From NCBI GenBank assembly GCA_016181265.1, contig JACOZP010000002.1, positions 1 to 43,553 of the forward strand: 43,553 nucleotides of DNA, in the 5' to 3' direction. The stretch comes from Candidatus Woesearchaeota archaeon (GTDB lineage Archaea; Nanobdellota; Nanobdellia; Woesearchaeales; GW2011-AR9). The notes under the pieces are model-generated. The model was not told the DNA's origin and did not search any database. It saw only the letters and a list, made by a program, of their open reading frames with translations. Both the position numbers and the translations under genes were made by a program. Positions 28,365 through 36,998 of this stretch are shown here, one piece after another. Each line of letters opens with the position of its first letter. The stretch's first letter is position 1.

Positions 28365-28709
28365 ATGTCTTTTAAACAAGTTATTCTCGTCAGACAAGAC
28401 TTAAAGCTTCCGAAAGGAAAATTAGCCGCCCAAGCAGCCCACGCCTCCGTCGAAGCCGTCTTAAAGTCAGATCCAAAAGACGTGAAGACGTGGCGCGCGG
28501 AAGGTATGGCTAAGATTGTCCTCAAGGTCAAAGACGAAAAAGAGCTTGTCGCTCTTTTCCAAAAAGCTAAAGACGAAAACCTCGTTTCGTCGCTCATCAC
28601 TGATGCCGGTCGAACTGTCATCGCTCCCGGCACGAGAACATGCGCTGCCATTGGTCCTTCTGACGAAGAGGATATTGATTTGATTACTGGTAAATTAGCA
28701 CTTCTTTAG
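28365..28709 (+). CDS. pth2: Peptidyl-tRNA hydrolase, Pth2 family
   Basis: QVILVRQDLKLPKGKLAAQAAHASVEA...TDAGRTVIAPGTRTCAAIGP. Confidence 0.96.
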   Translation: MSFKQVILVRQDLKLPKGKLAAQAAHASVEAVLKSDPKDVKTWRAEGMAKIVLKVKDEKELVALFQKAKDENLVSSLITDAGRTVIAPGTRTCAAIGPSDEEDIDLITGKLALL

Positions 28710-28758
28710 GAAGCTTCTAAAGTGAATCTTTATAACTACTTCATTATTTTTGTATAAG

Positions 28759-29637
28759 ATGAATCGTCGTTGGCTTTTGGCTCTTCTCAGTACATGTGTC
28801 CTCCAAGGAGACAGACAAACCACTTCTCAGTTTCGCAATATTTTTTCGGAACATACCTTTCAAGAGATCGCAGCGAGCTTAACACTTCCTCTTCGTCATA
28901 CTCCAACATTAGTCGTCAACACAGATAATACGTATCATCTTACTGCTCTCAAAAGCGAGAAAGAAGGGGTCAAAGATCTTCAGAAGCTAGCGCAGAGAGC
29001 GGACCGTGAAGAAGTCTATGTTTTTCTTCCTGAAGAAGAGCGTTGGATTGAGATTGGATACAAAGAATCAGCGATCGAACTTCAAGTCACTCCTCAGGGT
29101 GAAGTTTACGGTAAAGTCACCGCAGCATGCGACCCCCTATTAGATATCTTTCTGGCACAACATAAATCCCTTGCCATTTATCACTTTCATCCGCGTCTCT
29201 TCAGAGAAAAAACGATTGCCTTACTAAAAGAACACCCTCCTAAGAAAGAAACGTTAGAAGATGCGATTGCATTTCAGCAGGATAACCATGTACTTCCCTC
29301 TTCCATCGATCTTTTTTCCATGATCACTGAGTCGGCGAAATATTATCATCAATATCATCCCGATGGCGAGATTGTATTCAATGTAGTCTCAGCAGAAGGG
29401 GTAACTCGTTACGAAATCGATTCAAATCTTCGGAAAGATTTCTCGCAAGGGGATTCACAGGAAGTTATCAGTTTTGCTCAGACCTTGGGTGCAGTCCATG
29501 TACATGTGGATCGGAAAGAATTCTGGAAACAGAACGGCCGAAACTTAACATCTTATATCCAGAGCCTGAACTTTCTGGGCGTCAGAATGCGTTATCAATC
29601 TTTTTCCGACCGAGACGACGCGGGCCAGACAAATTAG
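28759..29637 (+). CDS. Hypothetical protein, possible divergent JAB/MPN-like domain
   Basis: IYHFHP ... LPSSIDLFSMI resembles a stretched JAMM motif. Confidence 0.55.
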   Translation: MNRRWLLALLSTCVLQGDRQTTSQFRNIFSEHTFQEIAASLTLPLRHTPTLVVNTDNTYHLTALKSEKEGVKDLQKLAQRADREEVYVFLPEEERWIEIGYKESAIELQVTPQGEVYGKVTAACDPLLDIFLAQHKSLAIYHFHPRLFREKTIALLKEHPPKKETLEDAIAFQQDNHVLPSSIDLFSMITESAKYYHQYHPDGEIVFNVVSAEGVTRYEIDSNLRKDFSQGDSQEVISFAQTLGAVHVHVDRKEFWKQNGRNLTSYIQSLNFLGVRMRYQSFSDRDDAGQTN

Positions 29638-29698
29638 GAGGGGAGAGCGTTTTTGCTGGCGAAAGGCTTATAAATAAGCCCTTTGCTTAGGGTAGAGT

Positions 29699-30007
29699 AT
29701 GAAGATTCCTAAATCCATCAAGAAAATCTGCAAGCATTGTAAGAAACATACAGAACACAAAGTTGCGCAGAACAAAAAGCGCGCACCAAGTTCTTTAAGT
29801 CACGGGTCAAAATACCGTGCTCGCCTACGTGGCCGTGCCAGAGGCGTTGGTAACCTTGGCCGTTATTCTAAGCCTGCCGTGACCAAATTCAAACGTACCG
29901 GCGCTAAAAACACTAAAAAAACAGATCTTCGCTACACCTGTGTTGTCTGCAAGAAGACATCCTGCCAGAGCGAAGGGATGCGTTCCAAACGCGTGGAGTT
30001 AGTCTAA
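29699..30007 (+). CDS. rpl44e: Ribosomal protein L44e
   Basis: MKIPKSIKKICKHCKKHTEHKV...LRYTCVVCKKTSCQSEGMRSKRVEL. Confidence 0.95.
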   Translation: MKIPKSIKKICKHCKKHTEHKVAQNKKRAPSSLSHGSKYRARLRGRARGVGNLGRYSKPAVTKFKRTGAKNTKKTDLRYTCVVCKKTSCQSEGMRSKRVELV

Positions 30008-30008
30008 A

Positions 30009-30194
30009 ATGAGTCACTTTTCCGAAACCAAAAGCAAATTCATCAAAGTCCGTTGCGCTAAATGTAAGAACGAACAGATTATCTTCGGCAACACGAGCAG
30101 TAACGTCTTATGCTTAGTTTGCAATAAAGAAGTAGCCTATTCCACCGGTGGAAAATCGAGAATTTCTGCAAGAGTTCTAGAAGTTTTGGAGTAA
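30009..30194 (+). CDS. rps27e: Ribosomal protein S27e
   Basis: FIKVRCAKCKNEQIIFGNTSSNVLCLVCNKEVAYSTGGKSRI. Confidence 0.95.
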   Translation: MSHFSETKSKFIKVRCAKCKNEQIIFGNTSSNVLCLVCNKEVAYSTGGKSRISARVLEVLE

Positions 30195-30335
30195 AAGTCA
30201 TTCTCTTTATTTTCTCTTTCACTTTCTTTTCCTCATTCTTTCACCGAAAGATATATTTTGCTCTACCTCTTAACCAGCCCGACTTTCTACTTTCTAATCC
30301 AAACGTTTTTAAATAACCTTCATTCTTATTGAATT

Positions 30336-31115
30336 ATGTTTTATCAACGTAAAGGAATACCGGAAGAGAATGAGATCGTGTTGTGTAAAGTTACAAAGAT
30401 CTACCCTAACTCTGTTTTTGTCGATATCTTAGAATATGCTCGTCAAGGTATGATCCACATCTCTGAAGTCTCTCCGGGGAGAATTCGTAATCTCCGAGAT
30501 TTTGTCAGCGAAGGCAGACAGATCGTCTGTAAAGTTTTGCGGATCGATTACGAGAAAGGTCACATTGATCTATCATTACGTCGGGTTAATACGACCCAAC
30601 AACGAGAAAAATTAGATGACATCAAACAAGAGTTGAAAGCGGAAAATCTCGTCAAGGCCGTTGCTAAAAAAATAAATCAGCCAGTAGAAAAAGTCTATCA
30701 AGAGATCGCACCACCTGTTCTCTCTGAATTTCCTTATCTCTATCAGTGTTTTAAAGCTGTTGTAGATAAAGAAGCGGATCTTGAAAAGATGGGCATCCCC
30801 AAGAAATTGGCTGATGAATTAACTGCAGCGATTGCCGATAAATTTAAACCACCTAAATTTATCATCAAAGGGGAAATTGTCCTTCATACATACGCCGATG
30901 AGGGAGTAGAAAAAGTTCGGGTAACACTCCTTAAAGTTGAGAAAATATCTCCTTCCGTTCATGTTTCTTATCTTGGCGCAGGCCGTTATCAAGTGACAAT
31001 AGAAGATATTGATTACAAGCCTGCTGAAAAAAATCTAGCTAAAGTAGAAGAGATTCTGGAAGGGTTTAACGATAAGCTTTCCACCGCTACATTCCAGCGG
31101 GAAAAAACAGCCTAA
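30336..31115 (+). CDS. Translation initiation factor aIF2 alpha subunit
   Basis: S1 domain GIPEENEIVLCKVTKIYPNSVFVDILEYARQGMIHISEVSPGRIRNLRDFV. Confidence 0.95.
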   Translation: MFYQRKGIPEENEIVLCKVTKIYPNSVFVDILEYARQGMIHISEVSPGRIRNLRDFVSEGRQIVCKVLRIDYEKGHIDLSLRRVNTTQQREKLDDIKQELKAENLVKAVAKKINQPVEKVYQEIAPPVLSEFPYLYQCFKAVVDKEADLEKMGIPKKLADELTAAIADKFKPPKFIIKGEIVLHTYADEGVEKVRVTLLKVEKISPSVHVSYLGAGRYQVTIEDIDYKPAEKNLAKVEEILEGFNDKLSTATFQREKTA

Positions 31116-31294
31116 TGGTAGACAAACTTCATTACTGTTCTGGATGTCAGCAGTATACGATGCATGACAAATGCCCGAAGTGTGGAACAGAAACCCATAT
31201 CCCCAAGCCCCCGAAATTCTCACTTGTGGATAAATATGGTGCTTATCGTCGGGAAGTCAAAAAGAAGAAATTGATAGAAAAAGGATTATATTAA
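31115..31294 (+). CDS. nop10: H/ACA RNP protein Nop10 (59 aa, not in ORF track)
   Basis: Manual translation MVDKLHYCSGCQQYTMHDKCPKCGTETHIPKPPKFSLVDKYGAYRREVKKKKLIEKGLY; start codon overlaps the aIF2-alpha stop. Confidence 0.94.
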   Translation: MVDKLHYCSGCQQYTMHDKCPKCGTETHIPKPPKFSLVDKYGAYRREVKKKKLIEKGLY

Positions 31295-31355
31295 CTTCCC
31301 GGAACAGAGAGTTCCACCCTAATTGAGGATAGTCATTTTCAGGTTTTCTCTAACT

Positions 31356-32180
31356 TTACCAGACATTGATCCCTAATTCCTGTCCGCTGATCCCGATTCC
31401 TTGCATTGTCCCTTCCAATGTCGTAGCCGCAGTGACATTGCCTTCTTTTGAAGCCGAGAATCGACCTCTAAAAGAATATATCCTTACTGTTTCATCCTCT
31501 AATGTATAGGTCAATTTATCGGAGACTGTTAACGCACCGCTTCCGGAAGGGAAGTCGATCTCTTTTAAAGTTATTCCTCGCAAGTCAAACTTCCGATAAT
31601 GCAAATTATTAAGATTAATTGAAAGTGTTTTTTCAGAAGAGAAAGCAACATCGTTTACTTCAATCCTGTTGGCAGTGCCTTTTAGCCCCATTCCTTCCTC
31701 GCTAAACGCAATCGAACCGCTGAAGTCTTTGAGTGTCAGCTTAACTTCTTTCATATTATTTAATTCCAACTTATCATCATTAACATTGATTGTCGTTGTT
31801 AAGTCGTCAAAATATAACTCTATCTCTTCGACTTTCGTATCTTTCTTGACCGAAGGAATCTGATCAAAAGTTAGCAACATCGGAACTTCTTTACCGTTTT
31901 TAGTGACTTCCTCACTAAAGACTTTATTGATCTTTTGCTGTGTCGTTCCTGCTGATTCTGAAACTGCATCATCGGTAGATACTTTTGATAAGTTAGTCTC
32001 TCCTACAATCGCACTCGTCAGGCTGAAACCATTAGGATTATTATTATTTAGCAACAACAAGAATAAGACCCCGCCAACAACTAGTGTTATCATCACTATG
32101 TAGAATCGTAACCGTTGATGTCCGGAATGTCCTCCGCTAGTAGAACCTGGATGCATAGTTAAACACCTCTTTATCGTCAT
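31356..32180 (-). CDS. Membrane-anchored hypothetical protein
   Basis: Single N-terminal TM segment FYIVMITLVVGGVLFLLLLNNN then extracytoplasmic beta-rich region. Confidence 0.75.
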   Translation of the reverse strand: MTIKRCLTMHPGSTSGGHSGHQRLRFYIVMITLVVGGVLFLLLLNNNNPNGFSLTSAIVGETNLSKVSTDDAVSESAGTTQQKINKVFSEEVTKNGKEVPMLLTFDQIPSVKKDTKVEEIELYFDDLTTTINVNDDKLELNNMKEVKLTLKDFSGSIAFSEEGMGLKGTANRIEVNDVAFSSEKTLSINLNNLHYRKFDLRGITLKEIDFPSGSGALTVSDKLTYTLEDETVRIYSFRGRFSASKEGNVTAATTLEGTMQGIGISGQELGINVW

Positions 32181-32381
32181 CTTCTAGGTGTCTTAATTAA
32201 TAAACCTTTTGGTTACGAATAGGGAAGCCAAAAGAGCCGCAACCTTTTTAAAGAACCCACCCTCCCCAGCTCTATTCAAGAGATGCGTCGGTTTAGATGT
32301 CGTCTGACGTCTTTGCTTACTCATACTGGAGAACGTAGATAATTCTTCTTCTCCGTAGAACATAGATTAGAGGTAAATAAC

Positions 32382-32834
32382 ATGGCACGTATGCATTCCA
32401 GACGGAAAGGACAAAGTGGAAGTAAGAAACCAGTAGCAAAAGTACCGGGATGGTCTCCTTTCAAAGATAAAGAAGTAGAAAAATTAGTTGTTAAGTATGC
32501 TAGGGCAGGAAAATCTGCTAGTGAAATTGGTATGATCCTTCGGGATGCTTATGGCATCACTAGTGTTCGTACTCTTACCCAGAAGAAAATAACGATGATC
32601 TTGACCGAAAACGATCTTCTTAAGAAATTACCCGAAGATCTCCTCGCTTTGATCCAGAAACTGATTAATGTCAAGCAACATGTAGAACAGAACAAACACG
32701 ATACTAGTGCCTCTCGCGGCGTCATCTTGACAACCTCCAAGATCCGTCGTTTGACGAAATACTACAAACACACGGGTAAATTGCCGCAGGACTGGCAATT
32801 AGATATGGATCGTCTTAAGATGTATCTCGAATAA
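32382..32834 (+). CDS. rps15: Ribosomal protein S15 (uS15; S13e type)
   Basis: MARMHSRRKGQSGSKKP...VVKYARAGKSASEIGMILRDAYGI...RRLTKYYKHTGKLPQDWQ. Confidence 0.96.
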   Translation: MARMHSRRKGQSGSKKPVAKVPGWSPFKDKEVEKLVVKYARAGKSASEIGMILRDAYGITSVRTLTQKKITMILTENDLLKKLPEDLLALIQKLINVKQHVEQNKHDTSASRGVILTTSKIRRLTKYYKHTGKLPQDWQLDMDRLKMYLE

Positions 32835-32995
32835 GCCGAGATCTTTTATTTTTTTCTTTTAAATTTCTTTATCTAGAATATTTTGCGCTTGGATAACGCA
32901 AGAACTCTATCTCCCATAGCCGAGGCATAGGAAAATCTGTATAGCCCGCCACCTTAATATTTTTCCCGTCAAGATCAGAAGATAAAATCATACAT

Positions 32996-33024
32996 AAAAA
33001 ATGATCCCGTAAAGAACGGGATCA
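32996..33024 (-). terminator. Hairpin plus oligo-T, terminator-like
   Basis: Minus strand TGATCCCGT-tcttt-ACGGGATCA followed by TTTTTT; about 50 bp past the stop of the 33074-33352 gene. Confidence 0.7.
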
Positions 33025-33073
33025 CTTTCCCTAATCAACTCTAAATTGAAAAAAAATAATATCAACAATTATT

Positions 33074-33352
33074 TTACAATCTCGTCTTGATGCTCTCGAT
33101 ATTGGACGCGATTTCTTGACCTTTCTTTGTCAATTCCAGCAACTTCAATCGTCCTTCTTTTTTAAAGTTGATCAAATCTGCTTTCTGCATCTCTTGCAGT
33201 ATCTTCACGACATGACTGTACGTGCAGTCAATTTGTTTTGCTAGAACCGACGCATAAACACTATTGTTGGCATTCTTTAATTCTACTAACATCATTGCTG
33301 GTTTTTCACGAAAAAACACATCAAAGATAACCTTCTTTTTATTCTTGTTCAT
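33074..33352 (-). CDS. Winged-helix HTH transcriptional regulator (MarR-like)
   Basis: NNSVYASVLAKQIDCTYSHVVKILQEMQKADLINFKKEGRLKLLELTKKGQEIA. Confidence 0.85.
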   Translation of the reverse strand: MNKNKKKVIFDVFFREKPAMMLVELKNANNSVYASVLAKQIDCTYSHVVKILQEMQKADLINFKKEGRLKLLELTKKGQEIASNIESIKTRL

Positions 33353-33417
33353 GGTGACACCCCCCGATATTGACGTCCACCAACCTCTCGCTTAATTGGT
33401 GTTAAATATCCATATTT

Positions 33418-33470
33418 AAACATTTATTCAATACGATAGATATGTTACAATAGCCATTTAATAAATGTTT
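33418..33470. promoter_or_regulatory. Inverted repeat in the regulator's promoter, candidate operator
   Basis: AAACATTTATT 33418-33428 / AATAAATGTTT 33460-33470, 11 bp perfect; upstream of the 33352 start. Confidence 0.55.
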
Positions 33471-33565
33471 CGTCGTCACTCATTTCCTAATCAAATCCAC
33501 CCTACCCACCCCTCCGAGATCTTTCACCCTCTATCATCTGATGTCGCTGGTATATGTAAAGATTA

Positions 33566-33786
33566 TTAAAACGCGGAGTATTCCACTCCTCTTTTAAATG
33601 GTGGTTTGTGAGCAAACCACTGATTTATTTGTGGAATACTTGCGTGTAAGAAATGAGAAAAACGTTCTCATTTCTACACAGAAAAGAAATCGTCGTTTCT
33701 TTTCTTGTGTTCAAAATTAGGCCGGGGCATGAAATGAAAGAAGGATTTCATCTCTGCACCCCGGCCTATTTTGACAAACGTTTTAA
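33566..33786. repeat. Complex inverted-repeat element D (closing stem around four hairpins)
   Basis: 33566-33573/33779-33786 (8 bp); 33577-33586/33631-33640 (10) with inner 33601-33608/33613-33620 (8); 33649-33659/33665-33675 (11); 33680-33689/33696-33705 (10); 33718-33727/33759-33768 (10) with inner 33729-33735/33745-33751 (7). Confidence 0.9.
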
Positions 33787-33812
33787 ATGATTGGCTCTCT
33801 CCTCACTTCTTC

Positions 33813-35672
33813 ATGACTATTCCTCCCTATTTCCCCCATCTTTCTGTTCGCGTCGGACAGGAAGATTTTATTAACGATCTTCAGCTTGCATTTGAGCAGA
33901 AAACAATCCTTCTCGCTCACGCTCCTACGGGCTTAGGGAAGACGGCTAGTGCATTAGCCATTGCTGTCCAGCACGCATTAGAACACAAGAAAAAAGTGTT
34001 ATTCTTGACGAATCGTCATACCCAGCATCGGATTGCTATCGACACGATTGCCCTGATGCGGAAGAAGACTGACCGCGAAATCATCTCTGTCGATCTCATC
34101 GGCAAACGGTGGATGTGCAGCCAAGATGTTGCCGGTCTTTTTGGTAACGAATTTAATGAATTCTGTCATGCTGTCGTAGAAAAGGGCGAATGTGAATTCT
34201 ACAATACTGTTCGTGATAAAAAAGCATTGACTGTAGAAGGAAAAGCTGTCCTTGCCCAATTAAAACGGCAACCACCGTTGCATACGGAAGAACTATGCAC
34301 CACTGCTCGAGAAAAGACAATGTGTGGTTATGAGTTAGCGATGGCTTTAGCGAAAGACGCTCATATCATTGTCGGAGATTATTATTATCTGTTCAATCCT
34401 CATGTCCAAAGTTCTTTCTTCTCAAAAATAGAAGCGGAGTTAGAAGATATTATCGTCATTGTAGATGAAGGCCATAATCTTCCTTCTCGGATAATGGATA
34501 TGCTTAGCAATAATCTTTCCACTACGATGCTCCGCAATGCTATCATTGAAGCCAAGAAATTTAATTACGGTGGGGTTATCCATTGGTTGCAAGAGATCAC
34601 GCGAATCCTGACTGAGTTTGCTGATTTCACCCCTAGCAATTCGTTTGATAAAGAGAAAAAGATTACTAAAGATCAATTCATCGCTGCTATTAGAAAAACT
34701 ACTGATTATGATCACTTAATTGAAGAATTAGAATTAGCTGCTGACGAGATTCGTAAAAAACAACGCAAAAGTTTTCTTGGTGGCATTGCCTCTTTCCTTC
34801 AAGCCTGGAAAGGTGATGACGAAGGATTTGCTCGCATCCTTTCTGAGCGTTCCGGCAAAATGGGGCCATCTATTTCTCTTCAATATCTTTGTCTTGATCC
34901 TGCTTTGATCACGCGCGATATTTTTGCTGCTGTTCATGCTGGCGTGATTATGAGCGGAACATTAAGACCTATTTCTATGTACAAAGACGTCTTAGGCATT
35001 CCGAAAGGGATAGAGAGAGAATATGTTTCTCCCTTTCCCCCTGAAAATAAAGTGACCATCATCGTTCCTGAAACATCCACTAAATTCACCGCGAGGAGCG
35101 ATACCATGTTTCAAGTCATTGCCCGTAAATGCGGCGAACTTTCTCACCTGATTCCAGGAAATGTTGCCTTCTTCTTTCCTTCCTATGATCTTCGTGATCG
35201 CATTTGTTCCTTTCTCTCAGTCGAAAAGAAAACGTTCTGGGAAAAGAGTGAGATGACGAAAGAAGAGAAAGAACAGCTTCTTGCTTCATTTCACGCCGAG
35301 CGTAAATCTGGCGGTGTTCTTCTCGGTGTCACGGGTGCCAATTTCGCGGAAGGCGTCGATTTTCCCGGTGATCTGCTGAATGGGGTTGTCATCGTCGGCC
35401 TGCCCTTGGCAAAACCAGACTTGACTACCAAAGAATTAATTGCTTACTACGAACGAAAATTTGGTCGAGGCTGGGATTACGGATACATCTATCCTGCGAT
35501 GAATAAGTGTTTCCAATCAGCCGGCCGTTGTATCCGCTCCGAGACCGATCGTGGTGCAATCATTTACCTTGACGAACGTTTTTCCTGGCAGAACTATTTC
35601 TGCTGCTTTCCTCGAGAAGGTACGATCGTCAGCTCTCAATATGCCCGCATACTAACGGCATTTTTTGGTTAA
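33813..35672 (+). CDS. XPD/Rad3/DinG-family superfamily 2 helicase
   Basis: Walker A APTGLGKTASALA, DEGH box IVDEGHNLPSR, cysteines between, motif VI QSAGRCIRSETDRG; ATG 33813 preferred over TTG 33771. Confidence 0.92.
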   Translation: MTIPPYFPHLSVRVGQEDFINDLQLAFEQKTILLAHAPTGLGKTASALAIAVQHALEHKKKVLFLTNRHTQHRIAIDTIALMRKKTDREIISVDLIGKRWMCSQDVAGLFGNEFNEFCHAVVEKGECEFYNTVRDKKALTVEGKAVLAQLKRQPPLHTEELCTTAREKTMCGYELAMALAKDAHIIVGDYYYLFNPHVQSSFFSKIEAELEDIIVIVDEGHNLPSRIMDMLSNNLSTTMLRNAIIEAKKFNYGGVIHWLQEITRILTEFADFTPSNSFDKEKKITKDQFIAAIRKTTDYDHLIEELELAADEIRKKQRKSFLGGIASFLQAWKGDDEGFARILSERSGKMGPSISLQYLCLDPALITRDIFAAVHAGVIMSGTLRPISMYKDVLGIPKGIEREYVSPFPPENKVTIIVPETSTKFTARSDTMFQVIARKCGELSHLIPGNVAFFFPSYDLRDRICSFLSVEKKTFWEKSEMTKEEKEQLLASFHAERKSGGVLLGVTGANFAEGVDFPGDLLNGVVIVGLPLAKPDLTTKELIAYYERKFGRGWDYGYIYPAMNKCFQSAGRCIRSETDRGAIIYLDERFSWQNYFCCFPREGTIVSSQYARILTAFFG

Positions 35673-35701
35673 AAGCAATACCAGTGTGGGAAAAGGTAAC
35701 A

Positions 35702-35710
35702 TTTATATAT
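35702..35710 (+). promoter_or_regulatory. TATA-box promoter driving an unannotated transcript
   Basis: AACATTTATATAT; a second TATA (TCTTTATATACT, about 35811) lies before the 35836 ORF. Confidence 0.55.
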
Positions 35711-35835
35711 TGGTTGGTCTTTTCCAAGTATAACCCTATTATGATGATTGTGGGGCTCCTTAGATTCTACCACCCTCACCCCCTCTTTGGAGCCCCCTCC
35801 TTTCTAGATATCTTTATATACTGCTTCCCGACGCA

Positions 35836-36090
35836 ATGAAGGTGGAAGCTCTAGACTTAAAGTTAGAACCCGTCCCAGTATTCGATGACACGACGGGCGT
35901 TGGACAGCCGATGACGTATGTTGTTGCGGAGCACGACTCGCTAAGATACATCAGTGCTCAACAAGCTTTGGTCCTAACCAGAGATTTTCTTCACGTTGTT
36001 GATGCGGGCAGTGATCCGATAGCTGCCTACACTCCTTATTTACCGATACACAACCAAGTTGATCGTGATGGAGTTCGTAATAAAGAATAA
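35836..36090 (+). CDS. Hypothetical protein (84 aa)
   Basis: ORF with upstream TATA-like TTTATATAC; 3' end overlaps the convergent ORF. Confidence 0.5.
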   Translation: MKVEALDLKLEPVPVFDDTTGVGQPMTYVVAEHDSLRYISAQQALVLTRDFLHVVDAGSDPIAAYTPYLPIHNQVDRDGVRNKE

Positions 36091-36554
36091 AACTTAACAA
36101 ATTCCTCCTTTGAGATTTGCAGTCCTGCTTCTAAGAAATACTTTGCTAACGCGTACGCATCTTGATTAAAGTCTTTTGACTTTGTAAATGAAAGCAGCCG
36201 TTGTATCGTAAATGTGCAGAGATATCCCTGTTCAAAAGTGAGAACAATCTCTTTCGTCGTCTTCTTTTTTCTAAACGAACAATCCGTAGCAGAAAAGACA
36301 AGGCCATTCTGTTCATAATACTTATCTTGTATTGTAAATCCCAATGCTTTTAGATGACTTTCCACTAATGAAATTACAAACTCTCGTTTGTCATCGAGCC
36401 GTAGATTTTTTTCAATTTCATCCGGCAAAACGTATCTCTGTACTTTCCCCAGGTATTGCTTCACTTTCTGTCGTGGCCCTTTCTCTGTAGTTATACTCTC
36501 TACAAGATACGCATATTCTTGATTTTGAATTTTTTTGATGCGTACGTATGCCAT
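36036..36554 (-). CDS. Hypothetical protein (172 aa)
   Basis: MAYVRIKKIQNQEYAYLVESITTEKGPRQKVKQYLGKV; complete ORF with TATA-rich upstream region. Confidence 0.75.
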   Translation of the reverse strand: MAYVRIKKIQNQEYAYLVESITTEKGPRQKVKQYLGKVQRYVLPDEIEKNLRLDDKREFVISLVESHLKALGFTIQDKYYEQNGLVFSATDCSFRKKKTTKEIVLTFEQGYLCTFTIQRLLSFTKSKDFNQDAYALAKYFLEAGLQISKEEFVKFYSLLRTPSRSTWLCIGK

Positions 36555-36679
36555 CTTCGAAAGAACCCATTCATTTTATTTAAGTCTTCCTTCTCTCTAA
36601 AAGCATATAGTTAATATAATCGTAAGGTGAAAAATATAAATAGATCTCCTACCATATTCTTTCAAAAGAGGATGTAAAG

Positions 36680-36982
36680 ATGCTTGCCCCCTTCCATCGT
36701 TGTGTTGAATGCAATGATGTCATTGATAATCCTGTTTGTTCTGATTGTCTTTCTGAAAAAATGCAGGCACTCGTTGCGGAATATGATTCTCAATTAGCAA
36801 CTAAAATCACCAGTACCTCTATCTATGGTAGTAGCCTCTGCATCCTTTGCGGAAAAAATATGGCGCTCTGTCCAAATTGCTATAGCAAAGATATCTATCT
36901 CTTTCTTCAGAAGAAAAATAAACGTGTCGCGCGAGAATTTCTGGCTCGTTTTGATTTCGGTTTAAGGAAAGAGTTTCACTAA
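36680..36982 (+). CDS. Small zinc-binding protein
   Basis: CVEC...CSDC and CILC...CPNC pairs; TATA AAATATAAATA upstream. Confidence 0.75.
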   Translation: MLAPFHRCVECNDVIDNPVCSDCLSEKMQALVAEYDSQLATKITSTSIYGSSLCILCGKNMALCPNCYSKDIYLFLQKKNKRVAREFLARFDFGLRKEFH

Positions 36983-36998
36983 CTCTTTTAAAAGGCCA

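Noticed and set aside
32881-32930. Hairpin-like TTGCG..CGCAA and CATAG..CCGAGG..CATAGG as a tRNA or sRNA
   Set aside because: No cloverleaf, T-arm GGTTC or conserved boxes could be assembled.
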